Part shown: positions 9,826-18,355 of the stretch, in pieces
Layout: each line of letters starts with the position of its first letter
Numbering within the stretch: position 1 is the first letter of the stretch
Origin: Caldifarciminota bacterium UBA1063
GTDB taxonomy: Bacteria; Hydrothermota; Hydrothermia; UBA1063
Reading direction: 5' to 3'
Length of the DNA stretch: 64,000 bases
Assembly: GCA_002316275.1 (NCBI GenBank)
Contig: DCDE01000035.1
Coordinates: 6,051 to 70,050, forward strand
Made by a program: the position numbers and the translations under genes
The notes under the pieces: generated by a model
Seen by the model: the letters and a program-made list of their open reading frames with translations, nothing else
What the model was told of the DNA's origin: nothing
Database searches by the model: none

Positions 9826-10271
9826 GGTAATATCACGCCTCCGCTTATCAAACTGATCACAAGCCTTACAAGAATAGATGTAACTACCATTGCTGAAATT
9901 GTCTCTACAACTCCTTGCCTATGCATCCAGTACGCAAGAAGGCCCGGCACCACAAAGCCAATCGTTGCAAGATCTACATTAAGGTTATTGAAAGTTAGCG
10001 TGGGAAAAACCCTTGTACCATACCCAATGATGTAACCAATTAAAATACAAAGGATTAAAAGCCTCCTGCCGTAGAGTAACATGTACTTTGAAACAAACTT
10101 CACGATCAAGTAAGTACAGAGGCCAACCAATACCGTTGTCACTACTTGAAGAGGTCTATGAATAGTCATGGCTACATATCCTGGCACAACTATGCCACCA
10201 GCAGCCAGTCCCGTCAATTCCATTAGTACTAAGTTAAAAAACATCCCAAGTCCAACAGCAACTGTTAACAT
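9822..10271 (-). CDS. pgsC: Poly-gamma-glutamate biosynthesis protein PgsC/CapC
   Basis: 149 residues, the usual length for PgsC. It is almost entirely membrane-embedded (about five helices) and carries the family signature near the N-terminus, LTGLAAGGIVVPGYVAM, and a second VGFVVPGLLAYWM block. PgsC is the membrane partner of the PgsB ligase and is needed for polymerising glutamate and moving the chain across the inner membrane. A ribosome-binding site (AAGGAGAAAGGGG) lies directly before the ATG. It is 19 bases downstream of pgsB and overlaps pgsW, so the three are one operon. Confidence 0.88.
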   Translation of the reverse strand: MLTVAVGLGMFFNLVLMELTGLAAGGIVVPGYVAMTIHRPLQVVTTVLVGLCTYLIVKFVSKYMLLYGRRLLILCILIGYIIGYGTRVFPTLTFNNLNVDLATIGFVVPGLLAYWMHRQGVVETISAMVVTSILVRLVISLISGGVILP

Positions 10272-10290
10272 CCCCTTTCTCCTTATCTAA

Positions 10291-11478
10291 TTAAGCTTCT
10301 GTGAAACCCTTTTCTACGAGAAATTTAATAAGACTCTCACCATACCCCACAATATTTCCTATCGCAAGAATAACTGCCCCATCTTCTATCCTTTGACCGA
10401 TGGTATTAAATATTTCCTCATATTCAGCACCTCCAAGGTCAACGATCTTATCTTCGGAAATTCCTAACTTTTGGGCATAGAGGCAGAAAACACTCGTACT
10501 CCCTCCCGTAACGAAGTAAAGTTTTGCAGGCACTTTAGTTGAAAGGAGTTCTGCCATCTGTTTCGAACGGTCTACTCTGTCTGAACGGCAATTCATCAGC
10601 ACATAAAAATTGCTCTTGTCCGTGATTAATCTTTCGTAAATAAGGTAAGTAGAATCAGGGTCATTCGCAGCCATGGCGTTGTATAAAACTGCTTTTTTTC
10701 CGCTAAAGTTTAGAACATATTTCTTTAACACCCCAGGGTCGGGTATATATCGGTACATCTCATTCAATGCACGCTCCCTTGGAATGCCAAGAAAGGCACA
10801 AACCTTCAACGCAAGCGCAACATTTTCTCTATGTTCAACATAAGGGAACTTTGCCATCTCTTCAGGTTCGACCTCCTCTTCAGAAGCCTTTATCAATTTA
10901 ATGCCTTTCCTTTCTGCATATTCTGACATAACAGGAAAAAGGTCATTTTCAGCAGTAAAAACGGTTGAACCCTGTGGTACTGCATTAATAAAGTTCCTTA
11001 CGATATCTACTGGCGTTGGTCCCATTACATCGAGATGATCCTGCCTTACATTAGTAATTACTACAAATTGGGGTTGAATGATTTTCGATTCTTCCATAAT
11101 CTGCAAGTCTGGCCTGAGGGACATATTCTCAAACACGATAGCATCAACTCTTTCATTAACAGCTCTCTTGAATATCAAAAGCTGTTCTTTAATATTAGCC
11201 CTCCCCAACCTAACTACTGGAATTTCTTGTTCATTATTTATTATGATATTCGGCTTTGTTCCCGTAGTCTTTGCCATAACCCGAAAGCCACCACCCACAA
11301 GACCAGCTGCCACAAGTCGCGTTACCGTAGATTTCCCTCTCGTTCCATTCACCACAATTCTGGTGGGGATCATTCCCAAATTCTTCTTGTGCATGCTCCA
11401 TTCTATTATCCCGTAGCACACATACAACAGAGTCAAGATCACAAGTACTAACCACATATATAAATTTATCTGGTCCAT
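10291..11478 (-). CDS. pgsB: Poly-gamma-glutamate synthase PgsB/CapB (Mur-ligase family)
   Basis: 395 residues from the ATG at 11478; an in-frame TTG at 11499 would add seven residues, but neither start has a strong ribosome-binding site. An N-terminal membrane helix (WLVLVILTLLYVCYGII) is followed by the ATP-binding loop GTRGKST at 45-51, then KTTGTKPNI, NVRQDHLDVMGP and YNAMAANDPDS, all typical of CapB/PgsB. The enzyme activates the gamma-carboxylate of glutamate with ATP and adds glutamate units at the inner membrane. The operon has pgsC and pgsW but no recognisable pgsA/capA phosphodiesterase-like gene within the window. MurI at 58.1 kb could supply D-glutamate. Confidence 0.9.
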   Translation of the reverse strand: MDQINLYMWLVLVILTLLYVCYGIIEWSMHKKNLGMIPTRIVVNGTRGKSTVTRLVAAGLVGGGFRVMAKTTGTKPNIIINNEQEIPVVRLGRANIKEQLLIFKRAVNERVDAIVFENMSLRPDLQIMEESKIIQPQFVVITNVRQDHLDVMGPTPVDIVRNFINAVPQGSTVFTAENDLFPVMSEYAERKGIKLIKASEEEVEPEEMAKFPYVEHRENVALALKVCAFLGIPRERALNEMYRYIPDPGVLKKYVLNFSGKKAVLYNAMAANDPDSTYLIYERLITDKSNFYVLMNCRSDRVDRSKQMAELLSTKVPAKLYFVTGGSTSVFCLYAQKLGISEDKIVDLGGAEYEEIFNTIGQRIEDGAVILAIGNIVGYGESLIKFLVEKGFTEA

Positions 11479-11561
11479 TTTTGCAAAGTTTAATTCCAAG
11501 TAGCAATAAAATCAAAATCTCCTATAAGCTAAATACAAAAACTTAAAAAACGTGCTACATG

Positions 11562-11599
11562 CAGTCAAAATTGACTGTAGGATATTTCCGTCTTAAAAT
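11562..11599 (+). promoter_or_regulatory. Ferredoxin promoter with palindromic operator-like site over the -35 box
   Basis: TTGACT (11571-11576) and TAAAAT (11594-11599) are separated by exactly 17 bases, a good housekeeping-sigma promoter, with AGGAGG about 15 bases further on. The -35 box forms the right arm of a perfect inverted repeat, CAGTCAA-AA-TTGACTG (11562-11577). The other arm places a second TTGACT on the opposite strand, pointing toward pgsB, although the matching -10 there is weak. A repressor or activator binding this 16-bp site could control one or both directions; this is inference. Confidence 0.65.
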
Positions 11600-11625
11600 A
11601 TTACAATAACAATTAGGAGGTAGAC

Positions 11626-11820
11626 ATGGCAAAGAAAGTTAGAATTGACCCAGATCTCTGTGTAGGTGATGCAATATGTACAGATATTGCTCCCGATGTT
11701 TTCTACATGGGCGATGACGGATTAGCCCATGTGAAAGAGGGAATGGAAACTGCTGGCGACAGGGCTGATGTACAGGAAGCAGCAGAACAGTGTCCTGGAA
11801 GTGCAATAATTATTGAATAA
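11626..11820 (+). CDS. [4Fe-4S] ferredoxin with Asp at the second ligand position
   Basis: 64 residues with a strong ribosome-binding site (AGGAGGTAGAC). Cluster ligands would be Cys12, Asp15, Cys18 and Cys55: CVGDAIC then QCPGSAI. The usual second Cys of the C-x2-C-x2-C motif is Asp, exactly as in the single-cluster ferredoxin of Pyrococcus furiosus, whose Asp-ligated cluster can readily be converted to [3Fe-4S]. The PDVF motif after the first ligands also matches that group. It is a soluble electron carrier. The gene is alone between its own promoter and a terminator, so its expression is independent of its neighbours. Confidence 0.92.
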   Translation: MAKKVRIDPDLCVGDAICTDIAPDVFYMGDDGLAHVKEGMETAGDRADVQEAAEQCPGSAIIIE

Positions 11821-11858
11821 AAAATTAAAATTTGTTTGTTGTATCACACCCCCTCCTG

Positions 11859-11888
11859 CCCCAGGGCGGATTTTCCCCCTGGGGTTTT
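11859..11888 (+). terminator. Rho-independent terminator after the ferredoxin gene
   Basis: CCCCAGGG (11859-11866) pairs perfectly with CCCTGGGG (11877-11884) around a 10-base loop and is followed at once by TTTTGTTTATT. It ends 12 bases before the obg start codon. Confidence 0.85.
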
Positions 11889-11900
11889 GTTTATTAAGTA

Positions 11901-12893
11901 ATGAAACGTAGCAGCTTTGTTGACTTAGTTAGTATAAGAGTAAAGGCCGGAAAGGGCGGAGATGGACTGGTACATTTTTTGAGAGAAAAATTTAAACCCT
12001 TTGGAGGACCCGATGGTGGAGACGGAGGCAACGGAGGTAATGTCTACGCTGTCGGTGAAAAATCCTTGAAAACCCTAATAGATTTTAAGTATAGAAGGGT
12101 TTATGAAGCGGAAAATGGTAAAAATGGTGGACCTTCAAATAGATCAGGTAAAAAAGGTAGTGATCTATTAATCAAGGTCCCCTTGGGAAGCGTAATTTAC
12201 GATGAGGAGACAGGAGCCGTAATAGGTGAAATAACAAAACACGGTGAGATGTTACTTCTCGCAAGAGGGGGAAAGGGAGGAAGAGGAAATGCAAGATTTG
12301 CCACTCCCACCAACAGAGCACCCAGAATTGCTGAGACTGGTACTTTAGGCGAAACTAAAAACCTGCGAATCGAACTTAAACTTATCGCTGATGTAGGGAT
12401 CGTGGGGTTCCCCAATTCAGGTAAAACAACTCTTCTTAACGCTCTTGTAGGTTCAAATGCTCGTGTCGGCGATTATCCGTTTACTACGCTAACTCCAAAC
12501 CTTGGTGTATACCATGAAGAAACAGGACAAAGATTTGTCGTCGTAGACATACCAGGAATTATAGAGGGTGCTCATACAGGAAAGGGTTTAGGACTTGCAT
12601 TCCTCAGACACATCGAGAGAACTAAGGTACTTGTGATTCTTATTGATGCAACAGTACCCAACCCGCAGGATCAACATAATAAAATAATTAGTGAACTCTC
12701 CTTTTATAAAAAAGAGCTCCTAAGAAAACCGCGCATAGTTGCAATAAACAAAATCGACGTAAATCCACACCATCCTTCGCTTAACATTGAGGAGGAGTTA
12801 TACTATATATCAGCACTTAAGGGTGATGGTATTGAAGAGTTGAAAAGGGGGATCGAAAAATGCCTGGAAGTCGTAAGAAACAGGGAGATATAA
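11901..12893 (+). CDS. obg: GTPase Obg (CgtA)
   Basis: 330 residues. The Obg domain (1-155) begins SFVDLVSIRVKAGKGGDG and is full of glycine-rich turns (GGPDGGDGGNGG, ARGGKGGRGN). The GTPase domain follows with G1 GFPNSGKT (169-176), G3 DIPG, the ERT-x-VLV block, G4 NKID and G5 SALKGDG. The variable C-terminal OCT domain is absent, as in other short Obg proteins. Obg acts in 50S ribosome maturation and stress signalling. No clear ribosome-binding site precedes the ATG, which lies 12 bases after the T-run of the ferredoxin terminator. It heads an overlapping run through mfd. Confidence 0.93.
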   Translation: MKRSSFVDLVSIRVKAGKGGDGLVHFLREKFKPFGGPDGGDGGNGGNVYAVGEKSLKTLIDFKYRRVYEAENGKNGGPSNRSGKKGSDLLIKVPLGSVIYDEETGAVIGEITKHGEMLLLARGGKGGRGNARFATPTNRAPRIAETGTLGETKNLRIELKLIADVGIVGFPNSGKTTLLNALVGSNARVGDYPFTTLTPNLGVYHEETGQRFVVVDIPGIIEGAHTGKGLGLAFLRHIERTKVLVILIDATVPNPQDQHNKIISELSFYKKELLRKPRIVAINKIDVNPHHPSLNIEEELYYISALKGDGIEELKRGIEKCLEVVRNREI

Positions 12894-13483
12894 AAAGTCA
12901 GGAAATTGAGCAACTTTTAAAATCACCTAATATACTTGACAGGTTTAAGGCCGTCGATATACTTGCTGAAAAAAGAGATGTAGGCAAATTAATTTCACTC
13001 CTTTACTCCGAAAGCTGGCATTTAAGAGAGAAAGTGCAAGATGCCCTCTCACAATTCACTTTGAACGAGCTTCGGGACAAACTGCTCCCATTGCTCAACG
13101 AGAGGATGTGGTTTGTAAGAGCTGGTGCTATCAGAGTACTGGGGAATCTTTACGCAAAAGAAGTTGTAATGAAACAAGAAGTAGAAGGTATTGGAAAGGA
13201 GATAGAATCGGAACACAATATAGAACCGATGGAGCTAATGCCACTACACCTTCAACGAGAAAAAGATAACGAACTCTTAATGGAAGCTTATAATCTAATA
13301 TACCCTTATCTAAAGGAGAGAAACGAAGTGGTCAGGGCAAACTCAGCGGTTGCATTAGCAAAAATTACAGTAAAAGCTCCAGCAATAAAAGAGAAAATAT
13401 CGAAAGATGACTTGATTGTCATTGGGAACCATCTTAGAGAGTTAAAGGAGTTCGCCCTACTCGAAAAGTTTATGAACCTGTGA
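12860..13483 (+). CDS. HEAT-repeat protein
   Basis: 207 residues, overlapping the end of obg by 34 bases; the ATG has AGGGGG ahead of it inside obg. After a basic start (MPGSRKKQGD), helical pairs repeat: LDRFKAVDILAEKRDVGKLI, WHLREKVQDALSQF, MWFVRAGAIRVLGNL and VVRANSAVALAKI. These are HEAT/PBS-lyase-type repeats, usually protein-binding scaffolds. The next gene (mfd) starts within its stop codon. Its partner is unknown; being wedged between obg and mfd suggests coupled translation rather than a proven shared function. Confidence 0.7.
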   Translation: MPGSRKKQGDIKSQEIEQLLKSPNILDRFKAVDILAEKRDVGKLISLLYSESWHLREKVQDALSQFTLNELRDKLLPLLNERMWFVRAGAIRVLGNLYAKEVVMKQEVEGIGKEIESEHNIEPMELMPLHLQREKDNELLMEAYNLIYPYLKERNEVVRANSAVALAKITVKAPAIKEKISKDDLIVIGNHLRELKEFALLEKFMNL

Positions 13484-16260
13484 ATATAATTCGTACCCAG
13501 TTCCCAATATATTCACTCCATCCTACTGGATTTAAGACTCTGAATTTAATCCAGTACTTAGAAAAACAAAATGTAGCGTTTTATTTGAAAAATCAAGAAG
13601 ACGAGAAGGTATTACAAGAAGAAATTTCGTCATTTGCCCAAGGCTTCCAAGCCCACATCTACTCGGAAAAAGTGGAATCGGAGATTACTTCTAATAAAGG
13701 GCACCTGATCATTGTGAAATCCAGAGAAGAGCTCTCTTACGTTAAAGATTTACTTGAATCCTTAAAATTCCTCAGTATAAAACTCGGACAACAATTGGAT
13801 CTTACAGCACTTATGACTACCTTAATCGAGGAACAATTTGAACGAGTGAGGATTGTGGAAAAGCCGGGGGAATTTGCAATACGTGGAGGAATTGTAGACA
13901 TCTTCCCAAGAGGAGAGAAAAAACCTGTAAGGATTGAACTTTCAGGTGACAATGTTGTCTCCATCAGGCTTTTTGATGAAGATACACAACGCTCTTTCAA
14001 AGAAATTGGTGAGATAAACATAATGGGCGTTAAGGGTAAGATGCCATCACAAGAGGTTAAGACTATCGAAGAGATCGAAGGCAATTCGCCCTTTGAAGTC
14101 TTACACAACTTCAACTACCTTGGAAACTTAGAGCTCCTGAAGAGAGAAATGGAGAAGTTGCATGACGAAGGCTACAGGTTATACTTTTTCGCTTACGGTG
14201 AAGATAAAGATCGATTTTTCAAAGAACTATTTGAATGTAATATTATGCAAGGTAAAATTTACAACGGCTTTATCTTCCCTGCGGAAAGGTTGGCCGTTTT
14301 TACGGAATCCGAGCTCAGAGGCATTAAACATCGAAAATGGGTAAGAAAGGAGCATTACGGGGAAAGAATTGAAGATTACACAGATCTTAAAGTTGGGGAT
14401 TTTTTAGTCCACCTCGATTACGGCATTGGAAAATTTGCTGGACTTGAAAGAATTAAACTCGAAGATACCAAGTATGACACACTAAGGCTGGAATATAGGG
14501 ATGGCGTCGTAAATATCCCCGTGTATAACCTGTCAAAGGTTGAAAAGTACGTAGCAGAAGAAAAAGATAAAGTAGAAATTTCTACGCTCGCCTCTCCACA
14601 CTGGAAGTTGCGGAGAGCAAAAGCACTTATAGAAACATATAAGTTCGCTATAGAACTCTTAAAAATACACTCTTACAGAAAGAGGGAGAGGGGGTTTATA
14701 TACAAGCCGGTACCTGAATTGGAATATAAATTGTATGCAGAATTTCCTTATGACGAGACAGAAGGGCAAATCCGTGTAATGGAAGAAATCTTGAAAGATA
14801 TGGAATCTAATAAAATCATGGATAGATTGGTTGCAGGGGAAGTTGGATTCGGGAAAACAGAGATTGCACTGAGAGCAGCTTTTAGGGCAACCGTTAATTC
14901 TTATCAGGTAGTAATGCTTGTCCCCACAACGCTCCTCGCACTTCAGCACTATACTAACTTTTCAAAAAGATTAAAAAGCTACCCTGTTAAGGTTGCAATG
15001 CTTTCAAGATTGACTCACGAGGATGAAAAGGATAAGATCCTCAAAGGACTAGAGAACGGATCTATTGATATTGTAATTGGTACTCATGCCTTAATTAGAA
15101 GCGAAATAAAATTTAAGAACCTTGGGCTTTTAATAATCGACGAGGAGCATAGGTTCGGGGTTGAAGACAAGGAAATAATAAGGAAAAGATTCCCCATAGT
15201 TGACACCTTGAGACTTACTGCAACTCCCATACCTCGGACCCTTCACATGAGCCTCGGAAAAGTATACGATCTATCAATTCTCGACACGCCACCACCGGGC
15301 AGGGAGTCTGTGGAAACATATGTAGGTACTATGGAACCTGCTTTAGTTGAACAGGCAATAAAGTTTGAAATCGATAGAAATGGTAAGGTCTTCTTCGTAA
15401 ACAACCACATCCGGGGGATGAAAGAGATAGTTAAACTTCTAAAAGACTTATTTCCCAATCTAACAATTGGATGTGCGCACGGTAGGATGCCACGTACTCA
15501 ACTGGAGGATATATACATAAACTTTTATCTTGGAAGTTATGATGTATTGGTTTCTACCCCTATAATCGAGGCAGGAGTTGACTTCCCTGAAGCAAATACA
15601 ATCATCGTTAATAACGCCCACACCTTCGGTTTAGCAGACCTCCACCAGTTGAGAGGTAGAGTGGGAAGGGGAATAAAAAAAGGATACGCATATTTTCTCA
15701 CTCCTCCAGGGATATCCGAAGAGGCAAAAAGGAGACTTGCGGTAATTGAGAAATATTCCGAATTGGGTTCTGGATTCAAGATAGCAATGAAAGATCTGGA
15801 GCTGAGAGGGGCAGGAGAGATTCTCGGCAAAAAACAACACGGCTTTGCCAGGATCATCGGCCTTGAGATGTTTTTTACTCTCTTGGAGGATGCAATTTTA
15901 GAGCTCGAGGGCAAAGAAAAATTTCAAGAAAAGGAAGTTAAGGTAAAAACCGAGGCATACATTCCTTACTATTATATTGAGGATGAAGATATACGTCTTT
16001 CTTTTTACAAGAAGCTTGCAGATACCAGAACTATTGAACAACTGGAAAGGCTACGGAACGAACTCAAGGATAGATTTGGGCCGATACCAAATGAGTTGGA
16101 AGAACTCTTCTTTGTCCAAAAGGTTAAGATTCTCATCTCAAAGAACAACAACATTAAATCGGTCACGGTATCTAACCGTGAGATACTCTTAGAGACTCAG
16201 AGTGGAATCAAAAAACTCAAGAGGGGTATCGATATTGAATTACTGAGTAACTGGGCTTAA
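13480..16260 (+). CDS. mfd: Transcription-repair coupling factor Mfd
   Basis: 926 residues, GTG start overlapping the stop of the HEAT gene (GTGA). The RNA-polymerase-interacting domain begins VGDFLVHLDYGIGKF near residue 304. The helicase motor has Walker A GEVGFGKTE near 453, motif II DEEH near 553, LTATPIPRTLHMS, and STPIIEAGVDFPEANT with QLRGRVGRG. The C-terminal TRCF domain contains RLSFYKKLADTRT. Mfd releases stalled RNA polymerase and recruits UvrA to lesions. It is about 220 residues shorter than E. coli Mfd, with the loss in the N-terminal UvrB-homologous region; the fragment IRGGIVDIFPRGEKKPVRIE of that region remains. Confidence 0.94.
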   Translation: MNIIRTQFPIYSLHPTGFKTLNLIQYLEKQNVAFYLKNQEDEKVLQEEISSFAQGFQAHIYSEKVESEITSNKGHLIIVKSREELSYVKDLLESLKFLSIKLGQQLDLTALMTTLIEEQFERVRIVEKPGEFAIRGGIVDIFPRGEKKPVRIELSGDNVVSIRLFDEDTQRSFKEIGEINIMGVKGKMPSQEVKTIEEIEGNSPFEVLHNFNYLGNLELLKREMEKLHDEGYRLYFFAYGEDKDRFFKELFECNIMQGKIYNGFIFPAERLAVFTESELRGIKHRKWVRKEHYGERIEDYTDLKVGDFLVHLDYGIGKFAGLERIKLEDTKYDTLRLEYRDGVVNIPVYNLSKVEKYVAEEKDKVEISTLASPHWKLRRAKALIETYKFAIELLKIHSYRKRERGFIYKPVPELEYKLYAEFPYDETEGQIRVMEEILKDMESNKIMDRLVAGEVGFGKTEIALRAAFRATVNSYQVVMLVPTTLLALQHYTNFSKRLKSYPVKVAMLSRLTHEDEKDKILKGLENGSIDIVIGTHALIRSEIKFKNLGLLIIDEEHRFGVEDKEIIRKRFPIVDTLRLTATPIPRTLHMSLGKVYDLSILDTPPPGRESVETYVGTMEPALVEQAIKFEIDRNGKVFFVNNHIRGMKEIVKLLKDLFPNLTIGCAHGRMPRTQLEDIYINFYLGSYDVLVSTPIIEAGVDFPEANTIIVNNAHTFGLADLHQLRGRVGRGIKKGYAYFLTPPGISEEAKRRLAVIEKYSELGSGFKIAMKDLELRGAGEILGKKQHGFARIIGLEMFFTLLEDAILELEGKEKFQEKEVKVKTEAYIPYYYIEDEDIRLSFYKKLADTRTIEQLERLRNELKDRFGPIPNELEELFFVQKVKILISKNNNIKSVTVSNREILLETQSGIKKLKRGIDIELLSNWA

Positions 16261-16289
16261 ACTTTCTACAAACGGAGGTGGATGCCTTT

Positions 16290-17093
16290 ATGGAACTAAG
16301 AAAAACATCATTGGTGATGCTTTTAGGAGTAACGCTCTTTTCCAGCTGTAAGAAAGAAAAGGGGGATGTAATAGCCAGGATAGATGGAACAGAAATTACG
16401 AGTCAAGAAATTGAACTTCAGATCCCAGAGGGATTTAAGGGTGACCCAAATGTCCGGAACGAAGTTTTCAAACAATATCTTGAAGAGGTATTGCTTTACA
16501 AGGCTGCGTTGGATGAAGGTATTCTGAAAAATGAGGATCTACAAGCCCATTTAAAGGTTACAGAGGTAAAAGTAGTGAGTCAGTATTTCATAAATGAGAA
16601 ATTTGGCAATATTGAGATCCCTGAACAGCTATTAAATGAAGAATTTGCGAATTCAAAGCCCTACTTTGAAAAGAAAATAGACCTCGTAATCCTCTATTAC
16701 ATAGACAGCACAAAGACCCCTTATTACAGGACACTGCTAATGCAGCCCTATGCTGCAATTGTTTCGGAGATTAACAAGCTGGATCCTCGGGAAGTACAAT
16801 TGGCACCACTAAGCGAAAATTTAGGAGTAGTTTATTACTCATATGGAAAGGAACTATTTGATGTAATTAGCAATTTGAAGATCGGAGAAATATCGAATCC
16901 AGTTTCCCTACCTTCTTCCGGATACTATGCTTTAATAAAGGTACTCAACATTTCAAAAGAGGAGGTCGGAGAAGAGGAAGTAGTAGATTTTCTGAGAAGA
17001 GTCCTTATTGCAACACGCCAGAATAACATACGGGATTCCATTATATCTTCACTCCAAGCTAAATATAAAGTTTCGGAGGTTACTGGCAAATGA
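16290..17093 (+). CDS. SurA/PrsA-like periplasmic lipoprotein
   Basis: 267 residues from the ATG at 16290, which has GGAGG 11 bases before it; an in-frame GTG at 16278 lies inside that ribosome-binding site and is unlikely. The signal ends LLGVTLFSSC, a lipobox, giving an anchored lipoprotein. The mature part begins with the SurA N-terminal pattern (DVIARIDGTEITSQEI) and ends with ISNPVSLPSSGYYALIKVLN, a degenerate PpiC rotamase segment. Such proteins assist folding of exported or outer-membrane proteins. It overlaps the next, longer SurA-like gene by four bases. Confidence 0.75.
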   Translation: MELRKTSLVMLLGVTLFSSCKKEKGDVIARIDGTEITSQEIELQIPEGFKGDPNVRNEVFKQYLEEVLLYKAALDEGILKNEDLQAHLKVTEVKVVSQYFINEKFGNIEIPEQLLNEEFANSKPYFEKKIDLVILYYIDSTKTPYYRTLLMQPYAAIVSEINKLDPREVQLAPLSENLGVVYYSYGKELFDVISNLKIGEISNPVSLPSSGYYALIKVLNISKEEVGEEEVVDFLRRVLIATRQNNIRDSIISSLQAKYKVSEVTGK

Positions 17094-18355
17094 AGAAGTA
17101 CCTTATACCTTTACTTATTTTCGTTACATTCCTTCACTCTCAGCAAGTTTTTGAGGATAAGGTTATTGCAAGAGTTGGAAATGAAGTAGTAACCCTATCC
17201 GAAGTGAACGAAGTATATGAAACCTATAAGGCTTTTTACCCGACTGCCAGTGAGAAAGAACTCAAAAATGCAATACTTCAGGAGTTGGTTAACAATAAAC
17301 TCATTTTACACGCAGCGAAAGAAGATACTGCAATTGCACAGCCCTCTGCAGAAGAAATAAATCAGGCACTTGAGGAAAGGATAAGATATCTCGAGCAGCA
17401 GTATGGAACCGAAAATTTTGAAAATCTACTTAAAAATCAGGGATTAACCAGAGATGCTCTAAAGGAAATCTATAGAGGTACTATCAGTGATGAAATCTTG
17501 GTTCAGAGATACATCGAACGTTACGTCAGACCGAAGATTCAAGTTACCCCACAGGAAATACGTAACTTCTACGATTCGTACAAGGATTCCCTTAAAGAAC
17601 CTGATATGTTCAGGATCTCTCACATATTTATTAAAGCAAATGTGGACTCTGCTCAGGAAGCCTCTGCTCTAAAGAAAGCTCAAAACTTTTACAATCAGAT
17701 AAAGAAAGGCGCTTCCTTTGAGGACATTGCGAATAGATACTCTGATGATAGAGAGTCTGCATCGTATGGAGGGTCTCTTGGAGCAATTGCGAGAAATTTC
17801 TTCCCACAGGAAATTCAGGAGAAGTTGGACAAACTAAATCCGGGAGAGATCTCAGAACCTATCAGGGGTGACTTCGGCTATCATATTTTCAAACTCGTGA
17901 ACAAAGGTGATAACTATTATGAATTAAAGCATATTCTTGTCAAGGTTGAACCCAAGGCTGAGGAATGGAACAGAGCATACCAGCTGGCACTTTCCATAAA
18001 AAATAAAATTGAAGTTCAAAAACAAAATTTCGAAGAGCTCGCTAAAACATACTCCGATGACGAGAGCACAAAAGAGTTAGGCGGAGATATGGGATGGATT
18101 CCCGTAAACAATTTACCTGAAGAATTCCAAGGGAAGATTTCAGCATTAAAAACGGGCGAAATTACCATAATTAAAGACCAACTTGGCTACCATATAGTCA
18201 AGGTTACTGACAAAAAAACCGGCCGAACTCCAGAATTTTCAGAAATACAAAATAACATAAAACAGCACATCGAAAATCAAAAAATACAGGAAGAGATCTC
18301 AAAATTGCTCGCACAATTAAGGCAGGAAATATTCGTAGAAATTAAAGAATTTTGA
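17090..18355 (+). CDS. surA: Periplasmic peptidyl-prolyl isomerase / chaperone, SurA-like
   Basis: 421 residues. Signal peptide MKKYLIPLLIFVTFLHS; then the SurA N-terminal domain (KVIARVGNEVVTLSEVNEVY). Two PpiC rotamase domains follow: one from about 173 (MFRISHIFIKA, FEDIANRYSDD, GEISEPIRGDFGYHIFKLV) and one from about 277 (YELKHILVKVE, FEELAKTYSDD, GDMGWIP, LGYHIVKV). This is the SurA layout that escorts outer-membrane proteins to the Bam machinery. The ATGA overlap with the preceding lipoprotein gene and the nearby BamD-like lipoprotein gene make an outer-membrane assembly cluster. Confidence 0.87.
   Translation: MKKYLIPLLIFVTFLHSQQVFEDKVIARVGNEVVTLSEVNEVYETYKAFYPTASEKELKNAILQELVNNKLILHAAKEDTAIAQPSAEEINQALEERIRYLEQQYGTENFENLLKNQGLTRDALKEIYRGTISDEILVQRYIERYVRPKIQVTPQEIRNFYDSYKDSLKEPDMFRISHIFIKANVDSAQEASALKKAQNFYNQIKKGASFEDIANRYSDDRESASYGGSLGAIARNFFPQEIQEKLDKLNPGEISEPIRGDFGYHIFKLVNKGDNYYELKHILVKVEPKAEEWNRAYQLALSIKNKIEVQKQNFEELAKTYSDDESTKELGGDMGWIPVNNLPEEFQGKISALKTGEITIIKDQLGYHIVKVTDKKTGRTPEFSEIQNNIKQHIENQKIQEEISKLLAQLRQEIFVEIKEF

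Noticed and set aside
11234..11515. 93-codon minus-strand frame with GGAG just before a TTG
   Set aside because: It lies in another frame of pgsB, which has clear Mur-ligase motifs; the good spacing is chance.
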